Both the position numbers and the translations under genes were made by a program. The notes beneath the pieces are model-generated. The model was not told where the DNA came from, searched no databases, and saw only the letters and a list, made by a program, of their open reading frames with translations. Shown here piece after piece: positions 25,854 through 34,104 of a DNA stretch of 64,000 nucleotides. The stretch is from contig NZ_PEDL01000002.1 of assembly GCF_002735925.1 (NCBI RefSeq), positions 310,001 through 374,000 of the forward strand. Reading direction: 5' to 3'. Every line of letters begins with the position of its first letter. The stretch's first letter is position 1. The DNA is from Sporanaerobium hydrogeniformans. GTDB lineage: Bacteria > Bacillota > Clostridia > Lachnospirales > Cellulosilyticaceae.

Positions 25854-27776
25854 ATGGTGGATTTTTCGAAACTCATTCAAGAAGACCGTAAGGAAAGAAA
25901 AGTAAAGTATTTTAAAGGAACTTTCCTCGACTATTTAAATCTTCTCATAGAAAACCCCGAGCTGTATAAGCTTGCACATGAAAGGCTGTATCATTTACTG
26001 ATTGAGAGGGGGGTAGAGAATGTCAAGACAGAAGAAGATGCGCGCCTCATGCGGATTTATGGCAAGGATGTTTTAAAAAAATATCATTATTTCAAGGAAG
26101 ATTTTTTTGGCATTGACAAAACCTTGATGAAAATAATGCGTTATTTTTATTCGGCAGCCATGCGTGGTGAAGAATCAAAGCAAGTGCTTTATCTTGTAGG
26201 TCCTGTAGGTGCTGGTAAATCCTCCTTAATTGAAGCCATTAAGCGACTTTTGGAGGAAAGCCCACCTATTTATGCTTTAGAGGGCTGTCCAATGCGTGAA
26301 GAACCTTTGCACCTCATACCTAAACATTTACGTAAAGATATTGAAAAAGAGTTTGGATTTAAGATAGAAGGTGATTTGTGCCCTGTTTGTAAATACCGTT
26401 TGGTGCATGAACTGGGTGGGGAATATGAAAAATTTCCAGTAGTAGAAACTGATTTTTCAGTACGTTCCCGTAAAGGGATTGGAGTTGTTCCACCTGTTGA
26501 TCCCAATAATCAAGACACATCAGTGCTTATTGGGAGTGTAGATATTTCTAAAATGGATCTTTATCCTGAAGATGATCCACGGGTGCTTTCTTTAAATGGA
26601 GCCTTCAATGCAGGTAACCGTGGTTTAGTTGAATTTATTGAGGTTTTTAAAAACGATGTAGAGTATCTACATACTATGATTACGGCTACTCAAGAGAAAA
26701 ATATTCCTTCACCAGGGAAAAATGCCATGATTTACTTTGATGGAGTCATTTTAGCACATTCTAATGAAGCTGAATGGAATAAATTTAAATCGGATCATAC
26801 CAACGAAGCAATTTTAGATCGTATTGTAAAAGTAGAGGTACCTTATTGTTTAGAGTTAAATGAAGAGATTAAAATCTATGAAAAAATGCTAAGAACTTCT
26901 AATTTTAAAGTTCATATTGCACCACATACCTTAGAAATAGCAGCTATGTTTGCCATTTTAACACGTTTATCTCCTTCAGCTAAAGTAGATCCACTTACAA
27001 AGCTTAAAATTTATAATGGAGAGGAAGTTATTGAAAAGGGAACGACTAAACGGATTGATATTTTAGAGCTTCGCGAAGAAGCAGAGAGAGAGGGAATGAC
27101 AGGTATTTCAACACGTTTTATATCTAAAGCCATTGATACAGCTATTTCTGAGTCAGAGCACAACTGTATTAACCCCATTGGTCTTTTAGATGTTCTTTTA
27201 CGTGAAGTCAAAGAGCTCACTATTGCAGATGAACTTAAAAAGAAATACTTAGTTTTTTTACAAGATGGTGTAAAGAAGGAATACCATCGTATTTTAGAAA
27301 GTGAAGTAACCAAGGCTTTTATTCATGGTTATAAAGAGCAAGCTGAAGATTTATTTAATAACTATTTAGATCATGCAGAGGCTTATGCAAATAAAACAAA
27401 AATTAAAGATAGTAATACAGGTGAAGAATTAAATCCAGATGAAGAATTTATGCGTTCTATTGAAGAGCAGCTAGGTATTACTCAGGCAGGAGCTAAAGGC
27501 TTTAGGCAAGATGTAACAGCTTATATGTTTTCTATTATTAGAAATGGTGGCAAGGTAGAATACAGTTCCTATGAACCCTTAAAAGAGGCTATTGAGAAGA
27601 AGCTTACTGCTTCTGTACGTCAACTTTCCCGTATTATCACTCAGAGTAAGGTCCGCGATAAAGAGCAAAATGTAAAATACGATGCCATGGTGGAGGAAAT
27701 GAAGAAAAATGGTTATTGTAGTTGTTGCTGCAATGTGATTCTGAAATATGCAGCTAATAATTTATGGAAAGATTAG
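25854..27776 (+). CDS. prkA: PrkA serine protein kinase / AAA+ ATPase
   Basis: A 640-residue PrkA protein, found in spore formers and enteric bacteria. It has a AAA+ domain with the P-loop GPVGAGKS (116-123), and a C-terminal kinase-like domain. B. subtilis PrkA is made in the mother cell and affects sporulation; Lon-type protease activity has also been reported for the family. AAAAGGAG lies upstream of the ATG at 25854. A CATATATT sequence at 25805-25812 resembles a sigma-E -10 element but lacks a correctly spaced -35. It heads the prkA-yhbH-spoVR trio. Confidence 0.95.
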   Translation: MVDFSKLIQEDRKERKVKYFKGTFLDYLNLLIENPELYKLAHERLYHLLIERGVENVKTEEDARLMRIYGKDVLKKYHYFKEDFFGIDKTLMKIMRYFYSAAMRGEESKQVLYLVGPVGAGKSSLIEAIKRLLEESPPIYALEGCPMREEPLHLIPKHLRKDIEKEFGFKIEGDLCPVCKYRLVHELGGEYEKFPVVETDFSVRSRKGIGVVPPVDPNNQDTSVLIGSVDISKMDLYPEDDPRVLSLNGAFNAGNRGLVEFIEVFKNDVEYLHTMITATQEKNIPSPGKNAMIYFDGVILAHSNEAEWNKFKSDHTNEAILDRIVKVEVPYCLELNEEIKIYEKMLRTSNFKVHIAPHTLEIAAMFAILTRLSPSAKVDPLTKLKIYNGEEVIEKGTTKRIDILELREEAEREGMTGISTRFISKAIDTAISESEHNCINPIGLLDVLLREVKELTIADELKKKYLVFLQDGVKKEYHRILESEVTKAFIHGYKEQAEDLFNNYLDHAEAYANKTKIKDSNTGEELNPDEEFMRSIEEQLGITQAGAKGFRQDVTAYMFSIIRNGGKVEYSSYEPLKEAIEKKLTASVRQLSRIITQSKVRDKEQNVKYDAMVEEMKKNGYCSCCCNVILKYAANNLWKD

Positions 27777-27786
27777 GGCGATACCT

Positions 27787-28971
27787 ATGGGAACTATTTT
27801 TAGAGAATATAAGGCTAATAATCGGGATCGTAGCATTGAGGATAGACGTAGACATAAGGAGCTTGTAGAAAAAAGTATCAAAGAAAATATAGGGAGCATT
27901 ATTTCGGAAGAAAGTATTATAGGTAAAAGTAAAAATAAAAAGATTAAAATTCCTATAAAAGGTTTAAAAGAATACTATTTTAAATATGGAAAAAATCAAA
28001 AAGATGTAGTAGCTGGAAGTGGTCAAGAAGAAAAAGGACAAAAGGTACCTAAAGGGGAATATAGCAAAGGAACTGGGGAGAATGGTGCAGGAAGTGAAGA
28101 AGGAGAAGATATTTACGAAACAGAAGTGACGATAGAGGAAGCGATTGACTTCCTCTTTGAAGATCTTAATTTGCCTTATTTGCAACATAAAAAGTTTAAT
28201 GAAATTCAAACGGAATATGGTTCCAAGCGTTCGGGTGTGCGGGAAAAGGGACCGCGCCAAAGGCTTTCTAAAAAACATACGATGGTGGAAAAGATTAAAC
28301 GTCAGAAACAAGAACTTAAGGCAAGGGCTGAACTTGGTTTAGAAAAGGAAATAGAAAGAATTCCTTTTCATAAAGAAGACTTAAGATATTTTTATAGACG
28401 GCCTAAGTTTAAAAGAGATTCTAATGCTGTAGTTATTTGCATTATGGATACTTCTGGTTCTATGGGGCAGACCAAAAAGTATTTAGCCCGTAGTTTTTAT
28501 TTTTTATTGTATCAGTTTCTACTTATTCGTTATGTGAATGTAGAGATTGTCTTTATCGCGCATACTACAGTAGCTAAAGAAGTGTCTGAACAAGACTTTT
28601 TTCATAAGGGAGAAAGTGGAGGAACGTATATCAGTAGTGGTTACCAAAAAGCCTTGGATATTATTGAGGAACGCTACCATCCGCAAAATTGGAATATCTA
28701 TGCTTTTCATTGTAGTGATGGGGATAACTGGGGTGAGGACAATGAGGAAGCAGTTAAACTCGCAAGTCAGCTTTGTAAAACATGTAATTTATTTGGCTAT
28801 GGTGAAATCAAAACCAGTACCTATACCAGTACCATTATGAATCGCTATATGGAAGATATCCATGCTCCTAATTTTACAGCTGTTCGTATTTTACGTAAAG
28901 AGGATGTATGGACTGCTTTTGTAGAAATGCTTAAGGTAGAAGGCAAAGGAGCAGGGAGGGAAGAAGGATGA
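27787..28971 (+). CDS. yhbH: Sporulation protein YhbH (DUF444, VWA-like)
   Basis: A 394-residue YhbH/YeaH-family protein always associated with PrkA and SpoVR. After a basic, low-complexity N-terminal half (Lys/Gly/Glu-rich, about 60-130) comes a von Willebrand factor A-like domain with the metal-ion site DTSGSMG and ESGGTYISSG. The real start is ATG 27787, ten bases after prkA; the TTG start at 27748 lies inside prkA. It overlaps spoVR by four bases. The molecular function is unknown; involvement in stress or sporulation is known from the family. Confidence 0.94.
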   Translation: MGTIFREYKANNRDRSIEDRRRHKELVEKSIKENIGSIISEESIIGKSKNKKIKIPIKGLKEYYFKYGKNQKDVVAGSGQEEKGQKVPKGEYSKGTGENGAGSEEGEDIYETEVTIEEAIDFLFEDLNLPYLQHKKFNEIQTEYGSKRSGVREKGPRQRLSKKHTMVEKIKRQKQELKARAELGLEKEIERIPFHKEDLRYFYRRPKFKRDSNAVVICIMDTSGSMGQTKKYLARSFYFLLYQFLLIRYVNVEIVFIAHTTVAKEVSEQDFFHKGESGGTYISSGYQKALDIIEERYHPQNWNIYAFHCSDGDNWGEDNEEAVKLASQLCKTCNLFGYGEIKTSTYTSTIMNRYMEDIHAPNFTAVRILRKEDVWTAFVEMLKVEGKGAGREEG

Positions 28972-30248
28972 ACTATACTTTAAAGGAGTTAGAGGCCTAT
29001 AATGAGAAAATAGAAGATTTAGCAAAAGAAATGGGCTTAGATTACTATCCTCAGGAGTTTGAAATTATTAGTTTTGAAGATATGCTTTGCTATGAAGCCT
29101 ATGTAGGAATGCCTTCTCATTATCCTCACTGGAGTTATGGCAAAAACTATGACCGTCTGAAAACAACTTATAAGTATAATCTATCTGGATTGCCTTATGA
29201 AATGGTTATTAATTCCAATCCTTGTATCGCTTATTTAATGAAGGATAATACGTTACTTTTACAAGTATTAACCATTGCTCATGTCTATGGACATAATGAC
29301 TTTTTTAAGAATAATCGCCTCTTTAAAGAGTATACAGATGCTGCTCTTACAATAGAGATGTTTAAAAACCATGGAACGCGCATTCGTACGTACATTCAAG
29401 ACCCTAGTATTGGTTATGAAAAGGTAGAAAGAGTACTAGATGCGGCACATTCTATTAAATATCAATGTGGTGCTTTTTGTAAACCTAGCTATGAAGTGAC
29501 TCAAAAAATAGAGTATCCCCAGGAGAATGTACTTTATTTTTTAAGTCAATATGGGAACTTAGAGGATTGGGAGAAGGATATTATAGCGATTGTTATGAAA
29601 GAAAGTCGTTATTTTATACCTCAGATTGAAACGAAAATTATGAATGAAGGTTGGGCGACTTTTTGGCATTATACTCTTTTAAATAAATTAGGTCTTCCAC
29701 AAGGCATGCAAGTAGAGTTTTTTAAGGTGCATAATAATGTGATTTGCCAAAGACCAGGGAGTCTAAACCCCTATTTTATAGGTTTTAAAATATGGCAACG
29801 TCTTTATGAGCGTTTCGATGGTGATTTTAAGGAGATGGCACGTATACGAGGCTGTGAGAGAGATAGCTCTTTTATCCGAAGTTATTTGGACTATACACTT
29901 TGTGAGGAAAGCCATCTTTGTGAAATACAAGAAGAAGAGCGTTATTACGTGGTATCAGAGGTAGCTAATGAAAAGGGCTGGCAAAACATTCGCAATACCT
30001 TAGCTGAGAATGTAGGTTTAGGTTCTCTACCCACTATTTATGTAGAGGATGTAGTAAAAAATGAAAACTGTTTAGTACTAGGACATTTTTATGATGGGCG
30101 TGAGCTAAACTTAGCCTATACTACGGAAACTCTTAAATATATTCAAACACTTTGGGGAGGGAAGGTCATTTTAAAAACACATTTGGCTAAAATTTCTCGT
30201 AAAATTATCTGCTCAGAAGATAAAAAGGTTACTATCGAAAATGTTTAA
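28968..30248 (+). CDS. spoVR: Stage V sporulation protein R
   Basis: A 426-residue SpoVR protein, needed for normal spore cortex in B. subtilis, made under sigma-E there. Family blocks are clear: YPQEFEII, YGKNYDRL, HVYGHNDFFKNN, MNEGWATFWHY and PYFIGFKIW. The conserved His/Glu-rich segments suggest metal binding, but no reaction is established. The ATG at 28968 overlaps yhbH (ATGA), so translation is likely coupled. Together the three genes form one transcription unit closed by the hairpin at 30261. Confidence 0.95.
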   Translation: MNYTLKELEAYNEKIEDLAKEMGLDYYPQEFEIISFEDMLCYEAYVGMPSHYPHWSYGKNYDRLKTTYKYNLSGLPYEMVINSNPCIAYLMKDNTLLLQVLTIAHVYGHNDFFKNNRLFKEYTDAALTIEMFKNHGTRIRTYIQDPSIGYEKVERVLDAAHSIKYQCGAFCKPSYEVTQKIEYPQENVLYFLSQYGNLEDWEKDIIAIVMKESRYFIPQIETKIMNEGWATFWHYTLLNKLGLPQGMQVEFFKVHNNVICQRPGSLNPYFIGFKIWQRLYERFDGDFKEMARIRGCERDSSFIRSYLDYTLCEESHLCEIQEEERYYVVSEVANEKGWQNIRNTLAENVGLGSLPTIYVEDVVKNENCLVLGHFYDGRELNLAYTTETLKYIQTLWGGKVILKTHLAKISRKIICSEDKKVTIENV

Positions 30249-30260
30249 GTAAGCACTATT

Positions 30261-30300
30261 AAGAGGTGAGCTTTTAAAAAGAAAGAGCTAGCCTCTTTGT
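30261..30300 (+). terminator. Terminator after spoVR
   Basis: AAGAGG / CCTCTT plus an inner AGCTTT / AGAGCT pairing with one mismatch, followed by a short T-rich tail. It partly overlaps the -35 of the next promoter. Confidence 0.6.
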
Positions 30301-30325
30301 GTTTGTAAAAAAAATATGCTATAGT
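30297..30325 (+). promoter_or_regulatory. Promoter for the WalJ-type hydrolase gene
   Basis: TTGTGT (30297-30302), 17 bases, TATAGT (30320-30325), with TGC directly before the -10 making it an extended element. It lies about 40 bases before the ATG. Confidence 0.6.
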
Positions 30326-30365
30326 AAGAGAAGCCAAAGATACGGTGACAGATGGAGGATAAGCG

Positions 30366-31166
30366 ATGGAATTTAGATTATGTGCCATTGCCAGTGGAAG
30401 TAGTGGAAACTGTACATTTATACAAGCAGGTATGCGAAAGATCCTGGTAGATATAGGCATTAGTGGAAAAAAGGTAACAGAAGGTCTTCAGCTAATCGAT
30501 ATAGACCCTGAAACAATAGAAGGTATTTTTATTACCCATGAGCATATAGACCATATTCGTGGGGTTGGGATATTTAGTCGTAAATATGATACGCCTATTT
30601 ATGCGACTCAAAAAACTTGGGAAAAGATGCTAAATGAAAAGATGCTTGGTGCAGTAAAAGAAGCTAATATCAAGATTTTAGAAAAAGAAACGTATTTACA
30701 GTTAGAAGAATTTCAAATTTTTCCTTATGGCATTTACCATGATGCTGTAGATCCTGTAGGTTACATTTTTGAATACCAAGGAAAAAAAATTACGTTAGCT
30801 ACGGATATTGGTGTAGTTGATGAACGTATCAAAACGTACTTAAAAGGATCGAATGGGATTTTGTTAGAATTCAATCATGATGTAAATATGTTAGAAGCAG
30901 GAAGTTATCCTTTCTATCTTAAAAAACGTATTTTAAGTGATGTTGGACATTTAAATAATGAGATGGCGGCTCAAACGCTAAGTGAAATTTATCATGCAGA
31001 AATGCAATGGGTAGTTTTAGGTCACCTAAGTAAAGATAATAATGTGCCAGATTTAGCTTATTTAACAGCTAAACAAGCCTTAGAAGAAAGAAATATACGA
31101 GTAGGCGAGGATATTATTGTATCCGTTGCGAAAAGAGATACTGTTTCACCTATTTATAAAGTATGA
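30366..31166 (+). CDS. walJ: MBL-fold metallohydrolase, WalJ/YycJ type
   Basis: A 266-residue metallo-beta-lactamase-fold hydrolase. The metal site motif HxHxDH is His58, His60, Asp62, His63 (THEHIDH), with later ligands in YHDAVDP and the C-terminal LGHLSKDN. It begins with CAIASGSSGN, typical of YycJ/WalJ, linked in Firmicutes to coordination of cell division with DNA replication and to the WalKR regulon; here it stands alone without walKR. GGAGG precedes the ATG. Confidence 0.88.
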   Translation: MEFRLCAIASGSSGNCTFIQAGMRKILVDIGISGKKVTEGLQLIDIDPETIEGIFITHEHIDHIRGVGIFSRKYDTPIYATQKTWEKMLNEKMLGAVKEANIKILEKETYLQLEEFQIFPYGIYHDAVDPVGYIFEYQGKKITLATDIGVVDERIKTYLKGSNGILLEFNHDVNMLEAGSYPFYLKKRILSDVGHLNNEMAAQTLSEIYHAEMQWVVLGHLSKDNNVPDLAYLTAKQALEERNIRVGEDIIVSVAKRDTVSPIYKV

Positions 31167-31221
31167 GATATAATTTATAAAAAAGAAGGTATAAAAATTA
31201 TTAAATAGGAAATACTGTTAC

Positions 31222-31246
31222 TGTAAAAAATATTTTATATTTTACA
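31222..31246 (+). promoter_or_regulatory. Inverted repeat just upstream of the small ORF ribosome binding site
   Basis: TGTAAAA and TTTTACA, 11 AT-only bases apart, end exactly where AGGAGG begins. It could be an operator or a weak RNA hairpin. Because the area is very AT-rich it may also be chance. Confidence 0.3.
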
Positions 31247-31257
31247 GGAGGCTTATG

Positions 31258-31389
31258 ATGTCTAATAAAGCATCAAACAAAACAAATAGTAAACAAACAA
31301 ACAAACAATCTTACAACATGGAAGCAGCTAATGACATGAGTACTAAAAATTATAGCAAGTCTTCCAACAGTACAAAGAATTGTAAATAA
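31258..31389 (+). CDS. Small Asn/Lys/Ser/Thr-rich protein, 43 residues
   Basis: A short frame with AGGAGG six bases upstream of ATG 31258 (another ATG at 31255 is in frame) and a strong terminator nine bases after its stop. The product is almost entirely Asn, Lys, Ser, Thr and Gln with a single Cys near the end, so it is hydrophilic, basic and probably unfolded. This composition recalls small spore proteins such as gamma-type SASPs or other core/coat peptides, but I see no family signature. The ribosome site and terminator make translation likely; a sporulation role is inference from composition and from nearby spoVR. Confidence 0.6.
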   Translation: MSNKASNKTNSKQTNKQSYNMEAANDMSTKNYSKSSNSTKNCK

Positions 31390-31397
31390 CGCTCTAG

Positions 31398-31434
31398 AAA
31401 AGAGGTTATCCTTATAAGAGGATAGCCTCTTTTT
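31398..31434 (+). terminator. Intrinsic terminator after the small Asn/Lys-rich ORF
   Basis: A 14-bp stem AAAAGAGGTTATCC / GGATAGCCTCTTTT with one G-U pair and an 8-base loop. It supports the small ORF as a separate transcript. The rest of the gap 31435-31574 contains a promoter only. Confidence 0.88.
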
Positions 31435-31503
31435 AAAGATATGACTAGCAATAAGCTTAATAGAAAGGTAAATAGGTTAAAAATACAAAGCTTTAGAAAG
31501 AGG

Positions 31504-31532
31504 TTGCAAAGTAAAAAAGGATTGACTATAAT
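31504..31532 (+). promoter_or_regulatory. Sigma-A promoter for the EamA transporter gene
   Basis: TTGCAA (31504-31509), a 17-base spacer and TATAAT (31527-31532), about 40 bases before the ATG at 31575. Confidence 0.7.
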
Positions 31533-31574
31533 AAGGATATTGTGACAAATTAATAGCATAGTGTGAGGGGAAAA

Positions 31575-32426
31575 ATGAAAAATAATCATCAAAAAGGGAT
31601 AGTGTTACTTTTAGTAACAGCTTTTTTATGGAGTTTAGGGGGAGTTTTAATCAAAGGTATTACCTGGAACAGTATGGGGGTAGCAGGCACACGTAGTTTA
31701 ATTGCTGCTCTTACTATTTTGTGTTTAACAGGGAAACCTAAACTTCATTTTACTTGGCCACGTATCTGGGCAATTTTAGCTTATGCAGGTACAGTACTTA
31801 TATTTGTAGTATCTACTAAGTTGACAACAGCAGCAAATGCCATTTTGCTTCAATACACAGCACCTATCTATACCGCTTTTTTTGGCTATGTTTTACTGAA
31901 AGAGCCTGTACATAAAAAGGATGTGGTCTCCATTGTCATTATCCTAGGAGGGATGGTAATCTTTTTTATTGAGAGTTTAAGTGGTGGTAATTTAGTAGGA
32001 GATGCTTTGGCTCTTTTTTCAGGAGTAACCTTTTCTCTCATGACTGTTTTTATGCGCATGGAAAAGGACAATGACCCTGTTCAATGCATTTTTTGGGGAA
32101 ATTTATTAGCCTTTTTTATTGCTCTCCCTTTTATGGGCAAACTTGAGTGGAATATTTCTAATGGTATGGGTATTTTGATACTAGGTACTTGTCAATTAGG
32201 CATTTCTTATATTTTATATAGCAAAGCCATTGTACATGTAACAGCCTTAGAAGGCGTATTGATTCCTATATTAGAACCTATTCTCAATCCTATATGGGTT
32301 ATGTTAGTACAGCGTGAAGTGCCTAGCTTCTATACTTTTTTAGGAGGGGCAATTGTTATTTTAGGAGTAGTGAGTCGTTCCATTGAGTGGAAAAAAGAGG
32401 GTATAAAAAAAGAGCAAGTAGGATAA
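31575..32426 (+). CDS. EamA-family (DMT superfamily) transporter
   Basis: A 284-residue integral membrane protein with about ten hydrophobic spans in two EamA repeats (roughly 7-135 and 145-275). Typical features are AFLWSLGGVLIK in the first helix, LLQYTAPIYTAFFGYVLLKEP at the end of repeat one, and LEPILNPIW in repeat two. Family members export metabolites or amino acids; the substrate here is unknown. GAGGGG is four bases before ATG 31575, so I reject the longer GTG start at 31563. It has its own promoter and terminator. Confidence 0.92.
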   Translation: MKNNHQKGIVLLLVTAFLWSLGGVLIKGITWNSMGVAGTRSLIAALTILCLTGKPKLHFTWPRIWAILAYAGTVLIFVVSTKLTTAANAILLQYTAPIYTAFFGYVLLKEPVHKKDVVSIVIILGGMVIFFIESLSGGNLVGDALALFSGVTFSLMTVFMRMEKDNDPVQCIFWGNLLAFFIALPFMGKLEWNISNGMGILILGTCQLGISYILYSKAIVHVTALEGVLIPILEPILNPIWVMLVQREVPSFYTFLGGAIVILGVVSRSIEWKKEGIKKEQVG

Positions 32427-32442
32427 AAAGAAAAGTTTAAGG

Positions 32443-32478
32443 GCACTCTATAGATAAAAACAATAGGGTGCTTTTTTT
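32443..32478 (+). terminator. Terminator/attenuator hairpin abutting the next start codon
   Basis: GCACTCTAT (32443-32451) pairs with ATAGGGTGC (32463-32471), one G-U pair, followed by seven T at 32472-32478 and then directly the ATG of the CorA-like gene. The right arm contains the only Shine-Dalgarno-like sequence (AGGGTG, eight bases before the ATG), so the stem would both end transcription and hide the ribosome binding site. Confidence 0.75.
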
Positions 32479-33990
32479 ATGGAAAAAACAATTATCAGTC
32501 AACATCTTTTTATTTTTCCCTTTACATGGAAGGTAGTAGGGAAAAAAAAGACGGCTTTATTTATACCTCAATGTCAGATTAAGGAGAATTTATTTGACCA
32601 TTTAGAGAATTGGACTCCCCTTTATCAGAGGGTTGAAAGTGATAAGGATTATAACGAATTTGTCTACTATTATAAACCTATTCGAGCAGCACTTTATACA
32701 TTTACACACTCACCACTTATTGTGCGTAATTATCGCTATGGCTATTTGGAAGAAGATAATTATTTTATCATGCAAGTAGAAGGAAAAGAATATAGATTAG
32801 TTTTAAGTAGCTTACAACTCAAGCTTTATAAAACAGGCATTGGCCTTTTAACGTTAGAGACAACCAATAAATGCTACGAAGCCTTAGAAGATATGGAACG
32901 TATCAATAGCTTTAGCAAGTGCATTTATCCTCCTTTACTTCCACTAGAAAAAGCAAAAGAGGAATTATTTCCTGATTGGATTCGCATTCAGCTTAATAAA
33001 AACCATAAATTAGAAGAATGTTTTAAGGAGGACTACCATCAAAAGCTTGTTAGTATCACCCCACTTATCTTAGGTATTTTGGGAAATTCCTTTATCGGAA
33101 GTAAGCAAAAAAGTAAAAAAAGCAAACTTTTTATTGAACCTATTTTGGGCAACCAAATGTTTTCTTTATGCCTTTATAAAAATAAAGAATGGGTAGATAA
33201 GGTTAGGTGGCAGATAGGAGCCCTAAAACCTTTGGAAGCTTTTTTGGATAATAATAAAAAGCATATTAAAACTTTAAGAGAGAAGGAAAAGGGAAGTTTA
33301 GGACTTAATACGTACCTACAAACTGAAAATGCAATTTATGGGATGAGTCGCTTCTCTCTTTTGTGTTTAGTAAAAGAAGTACCTGCCATGAAACTCTACG
33401 ATCAACTCATTACTTTAGTAGTAATGCAGCGGGCGACACTTCTTAACCTTTCCACTGAAATCTCAAGGGTCTCTACACTACCACCAGAAGAGTTAGTACC
33501 TGCCATTAAAAGTTTATATGAGATTTATATCCAGTTTATTAATCAGCTTTATTTTAAAGAAGTGACGGAGGACACAGAAGGAGCACAAATTTATGATGCC
33601 TTATCTAAACAATTTAAGATTGAAGAAGAACTGAAACAATTGGATTTTGAAATCAATGAAGTTCATCAGTATGCGATGCTAGTAGAACAATCAGGTTCGA
33701 GGCTAAAAGTAGAACTTCTTACTATTGTAGGAGCCGCCCTAGTTATACCTACTTTTGCTACGGGCTTTTTTGGTATGAATATTTTTAAAGAAGAGATTGC
33801 TCACTGGTGGCACTATCGTAATGTAACTCTATGGTTAAATAGCTATGTTTTTTTACCCATTCTTATAACGATAACCTTTTGTATGTGGAATCGTTACAAA
33901 AATCGCTTTCAGCTTCTGAAAAAAGGTCTTTTAATTCTTTTTCTCTTAATAAGCTTGATATGTATTCTAAAATATGGATGTGGGTTATAA
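32479..33990 (+). CDS. CorA-like membrane protein with GMN motif
   Basis: A 503-residue protein with the end of a CorA-type metal channel: a long helical domain, a span at about 415-432 ending in the FFGMN motif (CorA signature GMN), a short loop, a second span at about 452-470, and then a third hydrophobic stretch at about 480-500 that standard CorA lacks. The N-terminal ~300 residues are divergent from CorA. GMN is the ion selectivity motif in Mg2+ transporters, so divalent cation transport is likely, but the substrate is not established. The start codon directly follows a terminator-like hairpin and has no free ribosome binding site. Confidence 0.75.
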   Translation: MEKTIISQHLFIFPFTWKVVGKKKTALFIPQCQIKENLFDHLENWTPLYQRVESDKDYNEFVYYYKPIRAALYTFTHSPLIVRNYRYGYLEEDNYFIMQVEGKEYRLVLSSLQLKLYKTGIGLLTLETTNKCYEALEDMERINSFSKCIYPPLLPLEKAKEELFPDWIRIQLNKNHKLEECFKEDYHQKLVSITPLILGILGNSFIGSKQKSKKSKLFIEPILGNQMFSLCLYKNKEWVDKVRWQIGALKPLEAFLDNNKKHIKTLREKEKGSLGLNTYLQTENAIYGMSRFSLLCLVKEVPAMKLYDQLITLVVMQRATLLNLSTEISRVSTLPPEELVPAIKSLYEIYIQFINQLYFKEVTEDTEGAQIYDALSKQFKIEEELKQLDFEINEVHQYAMLVEQSGSRLKVELLTIVGAALVIPTFATGFFGMNIFKEEIAHWWHYRNVTLWLNSYVFLPILITITFCMWNRYKNRFQLLKKGLLILFLLISLICILKYGCGL

Positions 33991-34022
33991 AAAAGATAAT
34001 TCTGTTAATCTAAATATATAAT

Positions 34023-34051
34023 TTGACAATATTCATATTAATTTATACATT
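34023..34051 (+). promoter_or_regulatory. Possible promoter for the first sensor kinase gene (distal)
   Basis: A consensus TTGACA (34023-34028) with TACATT (34046-34051) at a 17-base spacing. Confidence 0.45.
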
Positions 34052-34066
34052 TTATTGCTTAAACGA

Positions 34067-34075
34067 TGCTATAAT
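34067..34075 (+). promoter_or_regulatory. Extended -10 promoter for the first sensor kinase gene (proximal)
   Basis: TGCTATAAT is an extended -10 element with a perfect TATAAT, 29 bases before the kinase ATG. It may act instead of, or with, the TTGACA site upstream. Confidence 0.55.
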
Positions 34076-34104
34076 CAATAATAGATAGAGAGAGGGGGAG
34101 TAAA

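Noticed and set aside
27011-27313. 100-residue frame on the minus strand inside prkA
   Set aside because: Ser/Ile-rich antisense translation of a conserved coding region; nothing supports expression.
27964-28311. 115-residue Phe-rich frame opposite yhbH
   Set aside because: Antisense of the Lys/Glu-rich yhbH linker, which explains the Phe/Leu composition.
31279-31304. Short tandem repeat AAACAAAC as a CRISPR-like or regulatory repeat
   Set aside because: It is coding low complexity for Lys/Gln/Thr/Asn in the small protein; no spacers.
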